Below are positions 18,065 to 28,108 of a stretch of DNA of 64,000 nt, in pieces (position 1 is the stretch's first letter; the number at the start of each line of letters is the position of its first letter). The stretch is from positions 1-64,000 of the forward strand of contig NZ_QQGY01000010.1 in assembly GCF_003490595.1 (NCBI RefSeq), in the 5' to 3' direction. This DNA comes from Haemophilus haemolyticus_L (lineage in GTDB: Bacteria > Pseudomonadota > Gammaproteobacteria > Enterobacterales > Pasteurellaceae). Position numbers and translations under genes: made by a program. The notes below the pieces were generated by a model that saw only the letters and a list, made by a program, of their open reading frames with translations, was not told where the DNA came from and made no database searches.

Positions 18065-19009
18065 TTATCTTAAGAAAAACTGCCCTTTAGCTAATTTAAT
18101 AATTGTCATTAGAACTAATAGGCCAATCATTAAATTCGAGAAAACAAAGGCAAAAATAGACACGCCTTGTAAAACATTGCCATGATAGAAAGCGATAGCA
18201 CTGTTTGCCATAGACGCTAATCCGAATGAGAATCCCCATAAGCCAATGTTAAGTCCTTTTTCCACAATCCAAGGGAATAATCGCAATAAGAAAAATAATT
18301 GCAAGAATCCATATCCCCAAAGGATTTTAACTAAAGTATCCACTTCGCCATGATTGAGTGACAAATAAGCGGATGCGCCCACAAATGCAGGCGCAAGAAT
18401 AATGCCCATTGTGGCTCTAAATGGCGGCTCAAGAGATGAAATTCGCAAATGTTGTAATAATACGGGCTCAAAAATAATCCATGCAACCATTCCTGCACCG
18501 AAGAACAAATAACCTAAATCATGGTAACCCAGTAATGCCAATGAACTTGCACTTGTGAAATTTGCCGCTACCGCAGGCAAATAAAACGGAGGGCGAGTAG
18601 ATTTTTGTTCAAATACACCACCTTGCCATAGTTCACTGATACGCAATGATGAGAAAAGTAACTGTCCTACTGTACCAACCCAAATCATCACTTCAGCTAT
18701 TAAAGGATTCCAACGATAAATAATATCGCCTACCAACATGGTTGTAATAGGAATCAACGCAATAAAGGAAAAACGAACAGGGCAATGATACTCTGCTCTA
18801 ACTTCCTCAAAGTAATAACGAAGTTTATACGCATACATTAAAATAAATAAAATCCAGACCGCACTTGCTACAATGCCAAGAACATCACTTACGGTTCGGG
18901 CAGTAGGAAATAAGTTTTCTAGATGAAGCCAAGCCAAAGATAAAGCGGCCAAACCAAGAGGAATACCGAAATATCCTGTTGGAAGAGGAAAAGGTTTTGT
19001 TGTACTCAT
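18065..19009 (-). CDS. tehA: SLAC1-type anion channel/tellurite resistance protein TehA
   Basis: Ten-helix inner-membrane protein, the bacterial homologue of plant SLAC1; the H. influenzae TehA crystal structure defined the family fold, with a conserved phenylalanine gating the pore. The 314-residue form beginning MSTTKPFPLPTGYFGIPLG matches the Rd protein except for scattered substitutions. The ORF extends 18 codons upstream to 19063 without conservation. Function in the cell is anion conductance; tellurite resistance is an overexpression phenotype. It lies directly downstream of rpoC on the same strand, with the rpoC terminator between. Confidence 0.95.
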   Translation of the reverse strand: MSTTKPFPLPTGYFGIPLGLAALSLAWLHLENLFPTARTVSDVLGIVASAVWILFILMYAYKLRYYFEEVRAEYHCPVRFSFIALIPITTMLVGDIIYRWNPLIAEVMIWVGTVGQLLFSSLRISELWQGGVFEQKSTRPPFYLPAVAANFTSASSLALLGYHDLGYLFFGAGMVAWIIFEPVLLQHLRISSLEPPFRATMGIILAPAFVGASAYLSLNHGEVDTLVKILWGYGFLQLFFLLRLFPWIVEKGLNIGLWGFSFGLASMANSAIAFYHGNVLQGVSIFAFVFSNLMIGLLVLMTIIKLAKGQFFLR

Positions 19010-19158
19010 AATATTATCCTTATTTTGAAAAAATTTAGCGAAGTTTAGCACAGCCATCAACAACAGACTTTTCTAAAAATCTCAAATTTTTGTGAAATTT
19101 CTATAAAGAAACACACTTATTGTTCTGGAATAAAACGTCTACTAATTTTCATACAAAT

Positions 19159-19188
19159 AAAAAACCCGAACTTTCATTCGGGTTTTCT
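19159..19188 (-). terminator. rpoBC terminator
   Basis: Arms AAAACCCGAA (19161-19170) and TTCGGGTTTT (19177-19186), followed on the minus strand by a T-rich run, 16 bases beyond the rpoC stop. Confidence 0.9.
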
Positions 19189-19203
19189 TATATAGGGAAT
19201 TAA

Positions 19204-22200
19204 TTATTCCACATCATCTGCCATATTAAGCATTTCAGCTAAGTTTGCACTTGCATCGTCTGCAGTCATAACAAACTCATCAGCGATAGCAGCTTCATCT
19301 TCTTCAGATAATTTCGCTACGACATCATCAACTAAACGATGTTTGTGACGATTTTGATGATACGCAAAACCTGTACCCGCAGGAATTAATCGACCTACGA
19401 TTACGTTCTCTTTCAAGCCACGTAATTCATCACGTTTACCTGCCACTGCTGCTTCGGTAAGAACACGAGTAGTTTCTTGGAACGATGCGGCAGAGATGAA
19501 GGATTCAGTCGCAAGAGACGCTTTGGTAATACCCAATAATTCGCGTTCAAACTCAACTGGCGGTTTGCCTTCTGCTTCACGTTGACGGTTAACGATTTTC
19601 ACACGAGCAACTTCGACTTGTTCCCCTTCAAGGAATTCTGAATCGTAAGCTTTAGTAATTACCGCTTTACGTAACATTTGACGAACGATAACTTCGATAT
19701 GTTTATCGTTGATTTTTACCCCTTGTAAGCGGTAAACATCTTGTACTTCGTTCACAATGTATTCAGTTACTGCACGCACGCCACGTAAACGTAAAATATC
19801 ATGTGGTGTTTCAGCACCATCAGAAATTACGTCACCACGTTGTACCATTTCACCTTCAAATACGTTGAGCTGACGCCATTTTGGAATCATTTCTTCGTAA
19901 GTTTCGCCTTCCGCAGGAGTAATTAATAAACGGCGTTTACCTTTAGTTTCTTTACCGAAAGACACGATACCAGAAATTTCAGCCAAAATAGCTGGTTCTT
20001 TTGGTTTACGTGCTTCAAATAAATCTGCAACGCGTGGTAAACCACCGGTAATATCTTTCGTACCCACAGACTCTTGCGGAATACGTGCTAATGGTTCACC
20101 CACTTTTACTGCTGCGCCATCGTCTAAACTTACGATTGCTTTACCCGGTAAGAAATACTGCGCAAGAACATCCGTTTCAGGTAAGAAAATATCGTTACCA
20201 TTTGCATCAACTAATTTAATGGTTGGACGTAAATCTTTACCCGCAGTAGCACGTTCACCTACGTCTTGAACCACGATTGATGATAAACCTGTTAATTCAT
20301 CAGTTTGACGCGTTACAGTTAAGCCATCAATAATATCAACGAATTTCACAAAACCAGATACTTCAGAGACAACTGGCATTGTATGTGGATCCCAATTTGC
20401 GATAGTTTCGCCTGTTGTTACATCTTGGCTGTCACCTTTGCTTAACACCGCACCGTAAGGCACTTTATAGTGTTCTTTAGTACGACCAAATGCATCGGTA
20501 ATAGTTAATTCAGTATTACGAGACGTTAATACTAATTTACCTTCATCATTAGTAACGAATTTCGCATTCATTAAGTGTAATGTACCAGTGTTTTTAACTT
20601 GTACACTCGATTCTTTCGCTGCTGCAGATGCCGCACCACCGATATGGAACGTACGCATGGTTAACTGTGTACCCGGCTCACCGATAGATTGAGCAGCAAT
20701 AACACCCACTGCTTCACCTTGGTTAATTAAATGACCACGCGCAAGATCACGACCATAACATTTCGCACATACACCAAAATCAGTATCACAAGTTACAACA
20801 GAACGTACTTTTACGCTGTCTACAGAGTTTGCATCCAACACATCACAGAGTTTTTCATCTAATAACGTGTTACGAGGAATTAATACTTCTTCTGTACCTG
20901 GTTTTAAAATATCTTCTGCAGCTACACGACCTAACACTAATTCACGAAGTGGAACTTTTTCATCTCCACCTTCGATTAATGGGGTCATAACTAAGCCTTC
21001 GTGCGTACCACAGTCATCTTCTACAATCACTAAGTCTTGTGCTACGTCAACTAAACGACGAGTTAAGTAACCAGAGTTTGCTGTTTTTAATGCGGTATCT
21101 GCCAAACCTTTACGCGCACCGTGGGTTGAAATAAAGTACTGAAGTACATTCAAACCTTCACGGAAGTTCGCTGTAATTGGAGTTTCGATGATCGAACCAT
21201 CTGGACGCGCCATCAAACCACGCATACCTGCTAACTGACGAATCTGAGCTGCAGAACCACGTGCACCAGAATCCGCCATCATAAAGATACTATTAAAGGA
21301 TGCTTGTTTTTCAGGATTACCTTCGCGGTTGATGACTTCTTCTTGAGATAAGTTTTCCATCATCGCTTTCGCTACGCGCTCATTCGCTGCGGCCCAAATA
21401 TCGATTACTTTATTATAGCGTTCGCCTGCAGTCACAAGACCTGATTGGAATTGCTCTTGGATCTCAGCCACTTCTTCTTCCGCTGCAGAAATAATTTCGT
21501 ATTTCTTCGCTGGAATTTCCATATCATCAATACCAACTGATGAACCAGAACGTGCCGCATACGCAAAACCGGTATACATAATTTGGTCAGCAAACATTAC
21601 CGCTTCTTTTAAACCTAAACGACGATAAGCTTCGTTAATCAGTTTAGAAATAGCTTTTTTACCTAATGTTTGGTTGAACAATGAATAAGGCATGCCTTTC
21701 GGCGCGATCATCCATAAGATTGCACGACCGATAGTTGTATCAGTCAGCGTGGTTTTCGCATCAAATTCGCCAGCTTCATTCTTCACATATTCAGTAATAC
21801 GTACTTTCACGCGAGAATGTAATTCTGCTTCACCAGTACGATATGCTTTTTCAGCTTCGCGAGGATCTTGCAATAACATGCCTTCGCCTTTACCGTTCAC
21901 TTTTTCGCGGGTCATATAGTAAAGACCTAATACCACGTCTTGTGATGGAACGATAATAGGATCACCGTTTGCTGGTGAAAGCACGTTGTTGGTTGACATC
22001 ATCAACGCACGAGCTTCTAATTGAGCTTCAAGCGTTAATGGAACGTGTACCGCCATTTGGTCACCATCGAAGTCTGCGTTGAACGCCGCACAAACGAGTG
22101 GATGTAATTGAATCGCTTTACCTTCGATTAAGATCGGTTCAAACGCTTGGATACCCAAACGGTGAAGTGTTGGCGCACGGTTCAATAGAATTGGGTGTTC

Positions 22201-23454
22201 ACGAATAACTTCTGCAAGAATATCCCAAACGATCGCATCTTCACGCTCAACCATTTTCTTAGCCGCTTTGATTGTCGTTGCATAACCACGGCTTTCTAGT
22301 TTAGCGTAGATAAACGGACGGAATAATTCCAATGCCATTTTCTTCGGCAAACCACATTGGTGTAAGTGCAAGTATGGACCTACAGTGATTACAGAACGAC
22401 CAGAGTAATCAACACGTTTACCTAATAAGTTTTGACGGAAACGACCTTGTTTACCTTTGATCATGTCTGCAAGAGATTTTAATGGACGACGGTTAGAACC
22501 TGTAATTGCACGACCACGGCGACCATTATCTAATAACGCATCAACAGATTCTTGTAACATACGTTTTTCGTTGCGCACAATAATATCTGGCGCAATTAAA
22601 TCTAATAAACGTTTTAAACGGTTGTTACGGTTGATCACACGACGATATAAATCGTTCAAATCTGAAGTCGCAAAACGACCACCATCAAGCGGCACTAATG
22701 GACGTAAATCTGGTGGAAGAACTGGTAATACAGTCATTACCATCCATTCTGGTTTATTACCAGATTGAACAAATGCTTCTAATAATTTTAAGCGTTTAGT
22801 GATTTTTTTACGTTTAGTTTCAGAGTTAGTTTCTTGTAATTCTTCACGTAATTTTTCACATTCAACGTCAAGATCCATACCTTTTAAGAGATCTTGAATC
22901 GCTTCGGCACCCATTTTCGCTTCGAATTCATCTTGCCAACGATCTTCAGCGTCAAGGTATTGTTCTTCAGTTAATAATTGACCTCGCTCTAAATCAGTCA
23001 TACCTGGCTCGGTCACGATGTACATTTCAAAGTAAAGTACACGTTCAATATCGCGCAATGGCATATCTAAAAGTAAACCAATACGAGACGGCAATGATTT
23101 TAAGAACCAAATATGTGCAACTGGCGATGCAAGTTCAATGTGGCCCATACGTTCACGACGAACTTTAGTTTGAGTGACCTCAACACCACATTTTTCACAA
23201 ATCACACCACGGTGTTTTAAACGTTTATATTTACCACATAAACATTCGTAATCTTTTACAGGCCCGAAGATACGTGCACAGAAAAGACCATCACGTTCAG
23301 GTTTGAACGTACGGTAGTTAATGGTTTCAGGTTTCTTCACTTCACCAAATGACCAAGAACGGATCATATCTGGGGAAGCTAACCCAATTTTAATCACATC
23401 AAAATCTTCACTGGTTTTTGATTGTGCTTTTAAAAACTTAACTAAGTCTTTCAC
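19204..23454 (-). CDS. rpoC: DNA-directed RNA polymerase subunit beta'
   Basis: Largest core RNA polymerase subunit. At 1416 residues it is close to E. coli RpoC (1407). The N-terminal zinc site CLCGKYKRLKHRGVICEKCG lies near 70-89, the catalytic magnesium site NADFDGDQM near 461-469, the second zinc site with CDTDFGVCAKCYGRD near 890, and the trigger-loop segment MRTFHIGGAAS near 935. It follows rpoB with a 244-base gap that holds a palindromic element, longer than the usual intercistronic gap. The terminator is at 19159. Confidence 0.99.
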   Translation of the reverse strand: MKDLVKFLKAQSKTSEDFDVIKIGLASPDMIRSWSFGEVKKPETINYRTFKPERDGLFCARIFGPVKDYECLCGKYKRLKHRGVICEKCGVEVTQTKVRRERMGHIELASPVAHIWFLKSLPSRIGLLLDMPLRDIERVLYFEMYIVTEPGMTDLERGQLLTEEQYLDAEDRWQDEFEAKMGAEAIQDLLKGMDLDVECEKLREELQETNSETKRKKITKRLKLLEAFVQSGNKPEWMVMTVLPVLPPDLRPLVPLDGGRFATSDLNDLYRRVINRNNRLKRLLDLIAPDIIVRNEKRMLQESVDALLDNGRRGRAITGSNRRPLKSLADMIKGKQGRFRQNLLGKRVDYSGRSVITVGPYLHLHQCGLPKKMALELFRPFIYAKLESRGYATTIKAAKKMVEREDAIVWDILAEVIREHPILLNRAPTLHRLGIQAFEPILIEGKAIQLHPLVCAAFNADFDGDQMAVHVPLTLEAQLEARALMMSTNNVLSPANGDPIIVPSQDVVLGLYYMTREKVNGKGEGMLLQDPREAEKAYRTGEAELHSRVKVRITEYVKNEAGEFDAKTTLTDTTIGRAILWMIAPKGMPYSLFNQTLGKKAISKLINEAYRRLGLKEAVMFADQIMYTGFAYAARSGSSVGIDDMEIPAKKYEIISAAEEEVAEIQEQFQSGLVTAGERYNKVIDIWAAANERVAKAMMENLSQEEVINREGNPEKQASFNSIFMMADSGARGSAAQIRQLAGMRGLMARPDGSIIETPITANFREGLNVLQYFISTHGARKGLADTALKTANSGYLTRRLVDVAQDLVIVEDDCGTHEGLVMTPLIEGGDEKVPLRELVLGRVAAEDILKPGTEEVLIPRNTLLDEKLCDVLDANSVDSVKVRSVVTCDTDFGVCAKCYGRDLARGHLINQGEAVGVIAAQSIGEPGTQLTMRTFHIGGAASAAAKESSVQVKNTGTLHLMNAKFVTNDEGKLVLTSRNTELTITDAFGRTKEHYKVPYGAVLSKGDSQDVTTGETIANWDPHTMPVVSEVSGFVKFVDIIDGLTVTRQTDELTGLSSIVVQDVGERATAGKDLRPTIKLVDANGNDIFLPETDVLAQYFLPGKAIVSLDDGAAVKVGEPLARIPQESVGTKDITGGLPRVADLFEARKPKEPAILAEISGIVSFGKETKGKRRLLITPAEGETYEEMIPKWRQLNVFEGEMVQRGDVISDGAETPHDILRLRGVRAVTEYIVNEVQDVYRLQGVKINDKHIEVIVRQMLRKAVITKAYDSEFLEGEQVEVARVKIVNRQREAEGKPPVEFERELLGITKASLATESFISAASFQETTRVLTEAAVAGKRDELRGLKENVIVGRLIPAGTGFAYHQNRHKHRLVDDVVAKLSEEDEAAIADEFVMTADDASANLAEMLNMADDVE

Positions 23455-23549
23455 AAATGTTCTCCTGTCGGAGTTAAAGGTTTAAAGTGCGGTTGAAAAT
23501 CTCGGAGAATTTTGACCGCACTTCGGCGATTTCAAATCTTATGTTGTTG

Positions 23550-23670
23550 TTCCTCTTGCCTTCCCCTGCTTTGCGGGGGAAGGTGCCCGAAGGGCGGAAG
23601 GGGGCTTAGGATATAAATCCCCCCTCAGTCGCTTCGCGCCAGCTCCCCCCGTAAACGGGTGGAGCCAAGG
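23550..23670. repeat. GC-rich palindromic element in the rpoB-rpoC gap
   Basis: Within an AT-rich chromosome this ~120-base block is clearly GC-rich and made of nested palindromes: CCTTCCCC...GGGGGAAGG near 23560-23583, TGCCCGAAGGGCG near 23583-23595, and CTCCCCCCGTAAACGGGTGGAG near 23643-23664. It looks like a dispersed intergenic repeat inserted between rpoB and rpoC. An uptake-signal pair (23484-23492 and 23516-23524) lies on its rpoC side. In the mRNA it would fold strongly, so it may affect rpoB/rpoC ratio or mRNA processing (inference). Confidence 0.65.
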
Positions 23671-23698
23671 GCTCAGCACCATTTATAGTAATCAGTGA

Positions 23699-26600
23699 TT
23701 ACTCTTCATCTAACTCGATATTTAAACCAAGTGAGCGGATTTCTTTCATTATTACGTTGAAAGATTCTGGTGTACCCGGATCCATATGTTGATTGCCACT
23801 TACGATGTTTTTATACATCTTCGTACGACCATTCACATCATCCGATTTCACGGTTAGCATTTCTTGTAAGGTGTAAGCTGCACCATATGCTTCAAGTGCC
23901 CATACCTCCATCTCACCGAAACGTTGGCCACCGAATTGGGCTTTACCACCCAATGGTTGTTGTGTAACAAGGCTATAAGAACCCGTTGAACGAGCATGCA
24001 TTTTGTCATCAACTAAGTGGTTCAATTTGAGCATATACATATAACCTACTGTTACTGGACGCTCAAATTTCTCACCTGTACGGCCATCATATAAAGTGAT
24101 TTGACCTGAAGTTGGTAATCCACCAAGTTTTAATAACTCTTTGATTTCAGCTTCGTCTGCACCGTCGAACACAGGGGTTGCAACCGGTAAACCTTTACGT
24201 AGATTTTCGGCTAAACGTAATACTTCTTCATCTGTGAAGGTACTTAAATCCACTTTTTGCGAGCCATTACCTAAGTCATACGCTTTTTGGATATAACCAC
24301 GTAATTTTTCCACTTCTTGTTTTTGTTTAAGCATTGCGTTGATTTGATCACCAATACCTTTCGCAGCTAAACCTAAGTGGGTTTCAAGGATCTGACCAAT
24401 GTTCATACGAGATGGAACACCCAATGGGTTCAATACGATCTCAACTGGTTGGCCATTCTCATCGTATGGCATATCTTCAACTGGGTTAATTTTCGAGATA
24501 ACACCTTTGTTACCATGACGACCCGCCATTTTATCACCCGGTTGGATTTGACGTTTCACCGCGAGGTAAACTTTAACCACTTTTAACACGCCTGGTGCAA
24601 GATCATCACCTTTGATGATTTTCTTACGTTTCACTTCAAGTTTATGTTCAAACTCTTTACGAAGTTCTTCGTATTGCTCTGCAAGCTGTTCTAATTGATT
24701 TTGTTTTTCTTCATCTGCAATGGTTTGTTCTAACCATTTAGTGCGATCTAATTTATCTAATTGCGCTGCATCAGCACCACTAGAAATAAGAAGATTACGA
24801 ACACGAGCAAATAAGCCAGCTTCTAAAATCTCTAACTCTTCAGTTAAATCTTTTTTCGCTTCACGAAGTTGCATTTCTTCGATTTCTAATGCACGTTTAT
24901 CTTTTTCTACGCCATCACGAGTGAAGACTTGAACATCAATAACCGTACCTGATGTACCGTTTGGCACACGTAATGAAGAATCTTTAACATCTGAAGCTTT
25001 TTCACCAAAGATTGCGCGTAAAAGTTTTTCTTCTGGGGTTAATTGAGTTTCACCTTTAGGCGTTACTTTACCGACTAAGATGTCCCCACCTTTAACCTCT
25101 GCACCAACATAAACAATACCTGATTCATCAAGTTTGCTTAACGCTGACTCACCTACGTTTGGAATATCTGCAGTAATTTCTTCTGCACCTAACTTGGTAT
25201 CACGCGCAACACAAGATAATTCTTGAATATGGATGGTAGTGAAACGATCTTGTTGAACAACACGTTCAGAAACTAACATTGAGTCTTCGAAGTTATAGCC
25301 GTTCCAAGGCATGAACGCCACGCGAATATTTTGACCTAATGCAAGTTCCCCTAAATCAGTAGAAGGACCATCTGCTAATACTTCACCACGATTGATTGGA
25401 TCGCCTAAATTCACACAAGGAATTTGGTTAATACAAGTATTTTGGTTAGAACGGGTATATTTGATTAAGTTATAAATATCAATACCTGCTTCACCTGCAA
25501 TGGTTTCATCTTCATTTACTTTAATAACGATACGAGAAGCATCGACGTACTGAACTGTACCACCACGTTTTGCAACAACCGCAACACCTGAGTCAAGTGC
25601 GATTGGTTTTTCCATACCTGTACCAACTAATGGTTTATCCGCACGTAATGTTGGAACTGCTTGACGTTGCATGTTCGCACCCATCAACGCACGGTTCGCA
25701 TCGTCATGCTCAAGGAATGGAATTAATGCAGCCGCGACAGATACCACTTGTTGTGTCGAAACGTCCATATAGTGAATATCCTCAGGTTTATATAAACCAG
25801 ATTCACCACGTTCACCACGTGCAGTAACAAAAGCATCAGTAAAACGGTTATTTTCGTCTAAATTTGAGTTTGCCTGTGCAATGATATAGTTTGCTTCATC
25901 AATTGCAGATAAGTATTCAATTTCTTCAGTAACTTGGCCATCAACTACTTTACGATATGGTGTTTCTAAGAAACCATAATCATTAGTACGTGCAAACGCA
26001 GAAAGTGAGTTGATCAAACCGATGTTTGGACCTTCAGGGGTTTCAATCGGACATAAACGACCATAGTGAGTGTTATGTACGTCACGTACCTCAAAACCAG
26101 CACGTTCACGCGTTAAACCGCCTGGACCTAATGCAGAAATACGACGTTTGTGTGTCACTTCTGATAATGGGTTGTTTTGGTCCATAAATTGCGAAAGTTG
26201 TGAAGAACCAAAGAATTCTTTCACCGCTGCAGAAATTGGTTTTGGATTAATTAAGTCTTGCGGTGTGATTGCATCTAAATCACCTAAAGATAAGCGTTCT
26301 TTCACCGCTCTTTCTACACGCACTAAACCGATACGGAATTGGTTTTCCGCCATCTCACCTACGCTACGGATACGACGGTTACCCAAGTGGTCAATATCAT
26401 CCACTTCGCCACGACCATTACGGATGTCGATCAATTTACGCATTACCGCAATAATATCTTCATTGCTTAAAGTAGCAGTGCCTTCACCTTCTGCGATCGC
26501 TAAAGAACGATTGAATTTCATACGACCGACAGCAGATAAATCATAACGCTCTGCAGAGAAGAATAAATTATTGAATAACGCTTCTGAAGATTCTGGTGTT

Positions 26601-27727
26601 GGTGGCTCACCCGGACGCATCATGCGATAAATTTCATAAAGCGCACTGGTTTTGTCATAAGTTGGATCGACACGTAGCGTTTCAGAAATATATGGACCGT
26701 AATCTAAATCGTTAGTAAATAAAGTTTCGATCGTGGTGTAACCTGCTTGCGCAAGTTTTGCAAGCGTCTCTAAAGAAATCTCGCCATTCGCAGGGCAAAT
26801 AATTTCGCCAGACTCTAAATCAACATAATCTTTCGATGCAACTTTACCTAAAATATATTCAGAAGGTACAACGACTTGTGAAATTTTATCTTTTTCTAAT
26901 GCCTTGATATGGCGTGCAGTAATACGACGACCACGTTCAACATAAACTTTGCCATTTGCTTCAATATCAAAAGAAGCAGTTTCACCACGTAAACGTTCTG
27001 GCACTAAAGTCATTAACAATTTATCGCCAGCGATTTCAAAGGTAATTTTATCAAAGAATAAGTTTAAGATTTCTTCAGTGGTGTAGCCTAATGCACGAAG
27101 AATGATTGTTGCCGGTAATTTACGACGACGGTCAATACGCGCAAATAAGTTATCTTTTGGATCGAATTCAAAATCTAACCAAGAACCACGGTAAGGAATA
27201 ATGCGTGCGTTATAAAGCACTTTACCTGAAGAATGGGTTTTACCTTTGTCAGAATCAAAGAATACGCCTGGACTACGGTGTAATTGTGAAACGATAACAC
27301 GCTCGGTACCATTAATTACAAAAGTACCGTTATCAGTCATTAATGGGATTTCACCCATATAAACTTCATTTTCTTTAATATCTTTAACTGCGCGTGAAGA
27401 AGATTCTTTATCGTAGCTCACTAAACGTAATTTTACACGTAAGCCTGCTGCATAAGTTGAGCCACGAATTTGACACTCACGTACATCAAATTCAGGTTCT
27501 TCTAAACGATAATCTACATATTGTAATTCTGTATAGCCATTATTGCTTACAATAGGGAATACAGAACGGAATGCCGCTTCTAAACCTTGCTGACCTTCAG
27601 GATCTTTTTGAATAAATTTATCAAAAGAATCCAACTGAATGGTTAATAAATAAGGAACATTTAAAACTTGCGGACGTTTACCGAAATCTTTACGAATTCG
27701 TTTTTTTTCAGAATAGGAGTAACCCAT
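23699..27727 (-). CDS. rpoB: DNA-directed RNA polymerase subunit beta
   Basis: Core RNA polymerase subunit of 1342 residues, the same length as E. coli RpoB. It begins MGYSYSEKKRIRKDFGKRP. The rifampicin region contains SQFMDQNNPLSEVTHKRRISALGP near 508-531 with wild-type residues at the usual resistance positions. The C-terminal MAGRHGNKGVIS and the clamp region are intact. The ribosome site AGAGGA precedes the ATG. Unlike in E. coli, rplJ and rplL do not lie upstream, so its own promoter is expected in 27728-28060. Confidence 0.99.
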   Translation of the reverse strand: MGYSYSEKKRIRKDFGKRPQVLNVPYLLTIQLDSFDKFIQKDPEGQQGLEAAFRSVFPIVSNNGYTELQYVDYRLEEPEFDVRECQIRGSTYAAGLRVKLRLVSYDKESSSRAVKDIKENEVYMGEIPLMTDNGTFVINGTERVIVSQLHRSPGVFFDSDKGKTHSSGKVLYNARIIPYRGSWLDFEFDPKDNLFARIDRRRKLPATIILRALGYTTEEILNLFFDKITFEIAGDKLLMTLVPERLRGETASFDIEANGKVYVERGRRITARHIKALEKDKISQVVVPSEYILGKVASKDYVDLESGEIICPANGEISLETLAKLAQAGYTTIETLFTNDLDYGPYISETLRVDPTYDKTSALYEIYRMMRPGEPPTPESSEALFNNLFFSAERYDLSAVGRMKFNRSLAIAEGEGTATLSNEDIIAVMRKLIDIRNGRGEVDDIDHLGNRRIRSVGEMAENQFRIGLVRVERAVKERLSLGDLDAITPQDLINPKPISAAVKEFFGSSQLSQFMDQNNPLSEVTHKRRISALGPGGLTRERAGFEVRDVHNTHYGRLCPIETPEGPNIGLINSLSAFARTNDYGFLETPYRKVVDGQVTEEIEYLSAIDEANYIIAQANSNLDENNRFTDAFVTARGERGESGLYKPEDIHYMDVSTQQVVSVAAALIPFLEHDDANRALMGANMQRQAVPTLRADKPLVGTGMEKPIALDSGVAVVAKRGGTVQYVDASRIVIKVNEDETIAGEAGIDIYNLIKYTRSNQNTCINQIPCVNLGDPINRGEVLADGPSTDLGELALGQNIRVAFMPWNGYNFEDSMLVSERVVQQDRFTTIHIQELSCVARDTKLGAEEITADIPNVGESALSKLDESGIVYVGAEVKGGDILVGKVTPKGETQLTPEEKLLRAIFGEKASDVKDSSLRVPNGTSGTVIDVQVFTRDGVEKDKRALEIEEMQLREAKKDLTEELEILEAGLFARVRNLLISSGADAAQLDKLDRTKWLEQTIADEEKQNQLEQLAEQYEELRKEFEHKLEVKRKKIIKGDDLAPGVLKVVKVYLAVKRQIQPGDKMAGRHGNKGVISKINPVEDMPYDENGQPVEIVLNPLGVPSRMNIGQILETHLGLAAKGIGDQINAMLKQKQEVEKLRGYIQKAYDLGNGSQKVDLSTFTDEEVLRLAENLRKGLPVATPVFDGADEAEIKELLKLGGLPTSGQITLYDGRTGEKFERPVTVGYMYMLKLNHLVDDKMHARSTGSYSLVTQQPLGGKAQFGGQRFGEMEVWALEAYGAAYTLQEMLTVKSDDVNGRTKMYKNIVSGNQHMDPGTPESFNVIMKEIRSLGLNIELDEE

Positions 27728-28060
27728 TGGTTTTCCTCTGCTAACTGTTCAGTGACCTAGCCACAAACTAACTGTGACGTGAATGACCGTTAAAATGACC
27801 GCACTCTGAACCTTACTTCTATAGTGGGGTGACAACTCAAATTACATAGGACGACAACTTGAGCAAAACAACGACAAATAACGGTGAATTTATCATTGTA
27901 TAGATGTGTTTTCTATCAAAACACGGTTAAATTAAACAATTAAAGGTCAAAATTGATTAAAAATCAATCTAAACCTTTGCTAATTTTGAGGCGGTAGATT
28001 TTAAATGAATGCGGCTTTCTCGTCAAGTTTAAAACTTATATAGAAATTTTATGAAATAAA
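27728..28060 (-). promoter_or_regulatory. rpoB upstream region, probable promoter
   Basis: About 330 bases without an ORF lie between the rplKA terminator and rpoB. A -10-like TACAAT (minus strand, 27895-27900) occurs with only a weak -35 (TGTTTT at 17-base spacing), about 170 bases before rpoB; an uptake signal lies near 27798. Since rplJL are absent upstream and a terminator follows rplA, some promoter here is needed. The exact element is uncertain. Confidence 0.35.
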
Positions 28061-28087
28061 AAACCGCACTTTAAAAAAGTGCGGTTT
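28061..28087 (-). terminator. uptake-signal terminator after rplKA
   Basis: Perfect 12-base arms AAACCGCACTTT (28061-28072) and AAAGTGCGGTTT (28076-28087) with an adjacent T-run on the minus strand, 21 bases beyond the rplA stop. It separates rplKA from rpoBC transcription. Confidence 0.9.
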
Positions 28088-28108
28088 AAAATCTATCAAT
28101 TCTTTAAA

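Noticed and set aside
26070..26546. 158-codon ORF antisense to rpoB
   Set aside because: A typical shadow of a strongly constrained gene, with Ser/Arg-rich composition and no ribosome site.
27778..27860. Possible rplJ/rplL remnant upstream of rpoB
   Set aside because: I translated the gap for ribosomal protein L10/L7-L12 motifs and saw none. The gap is non-coding.
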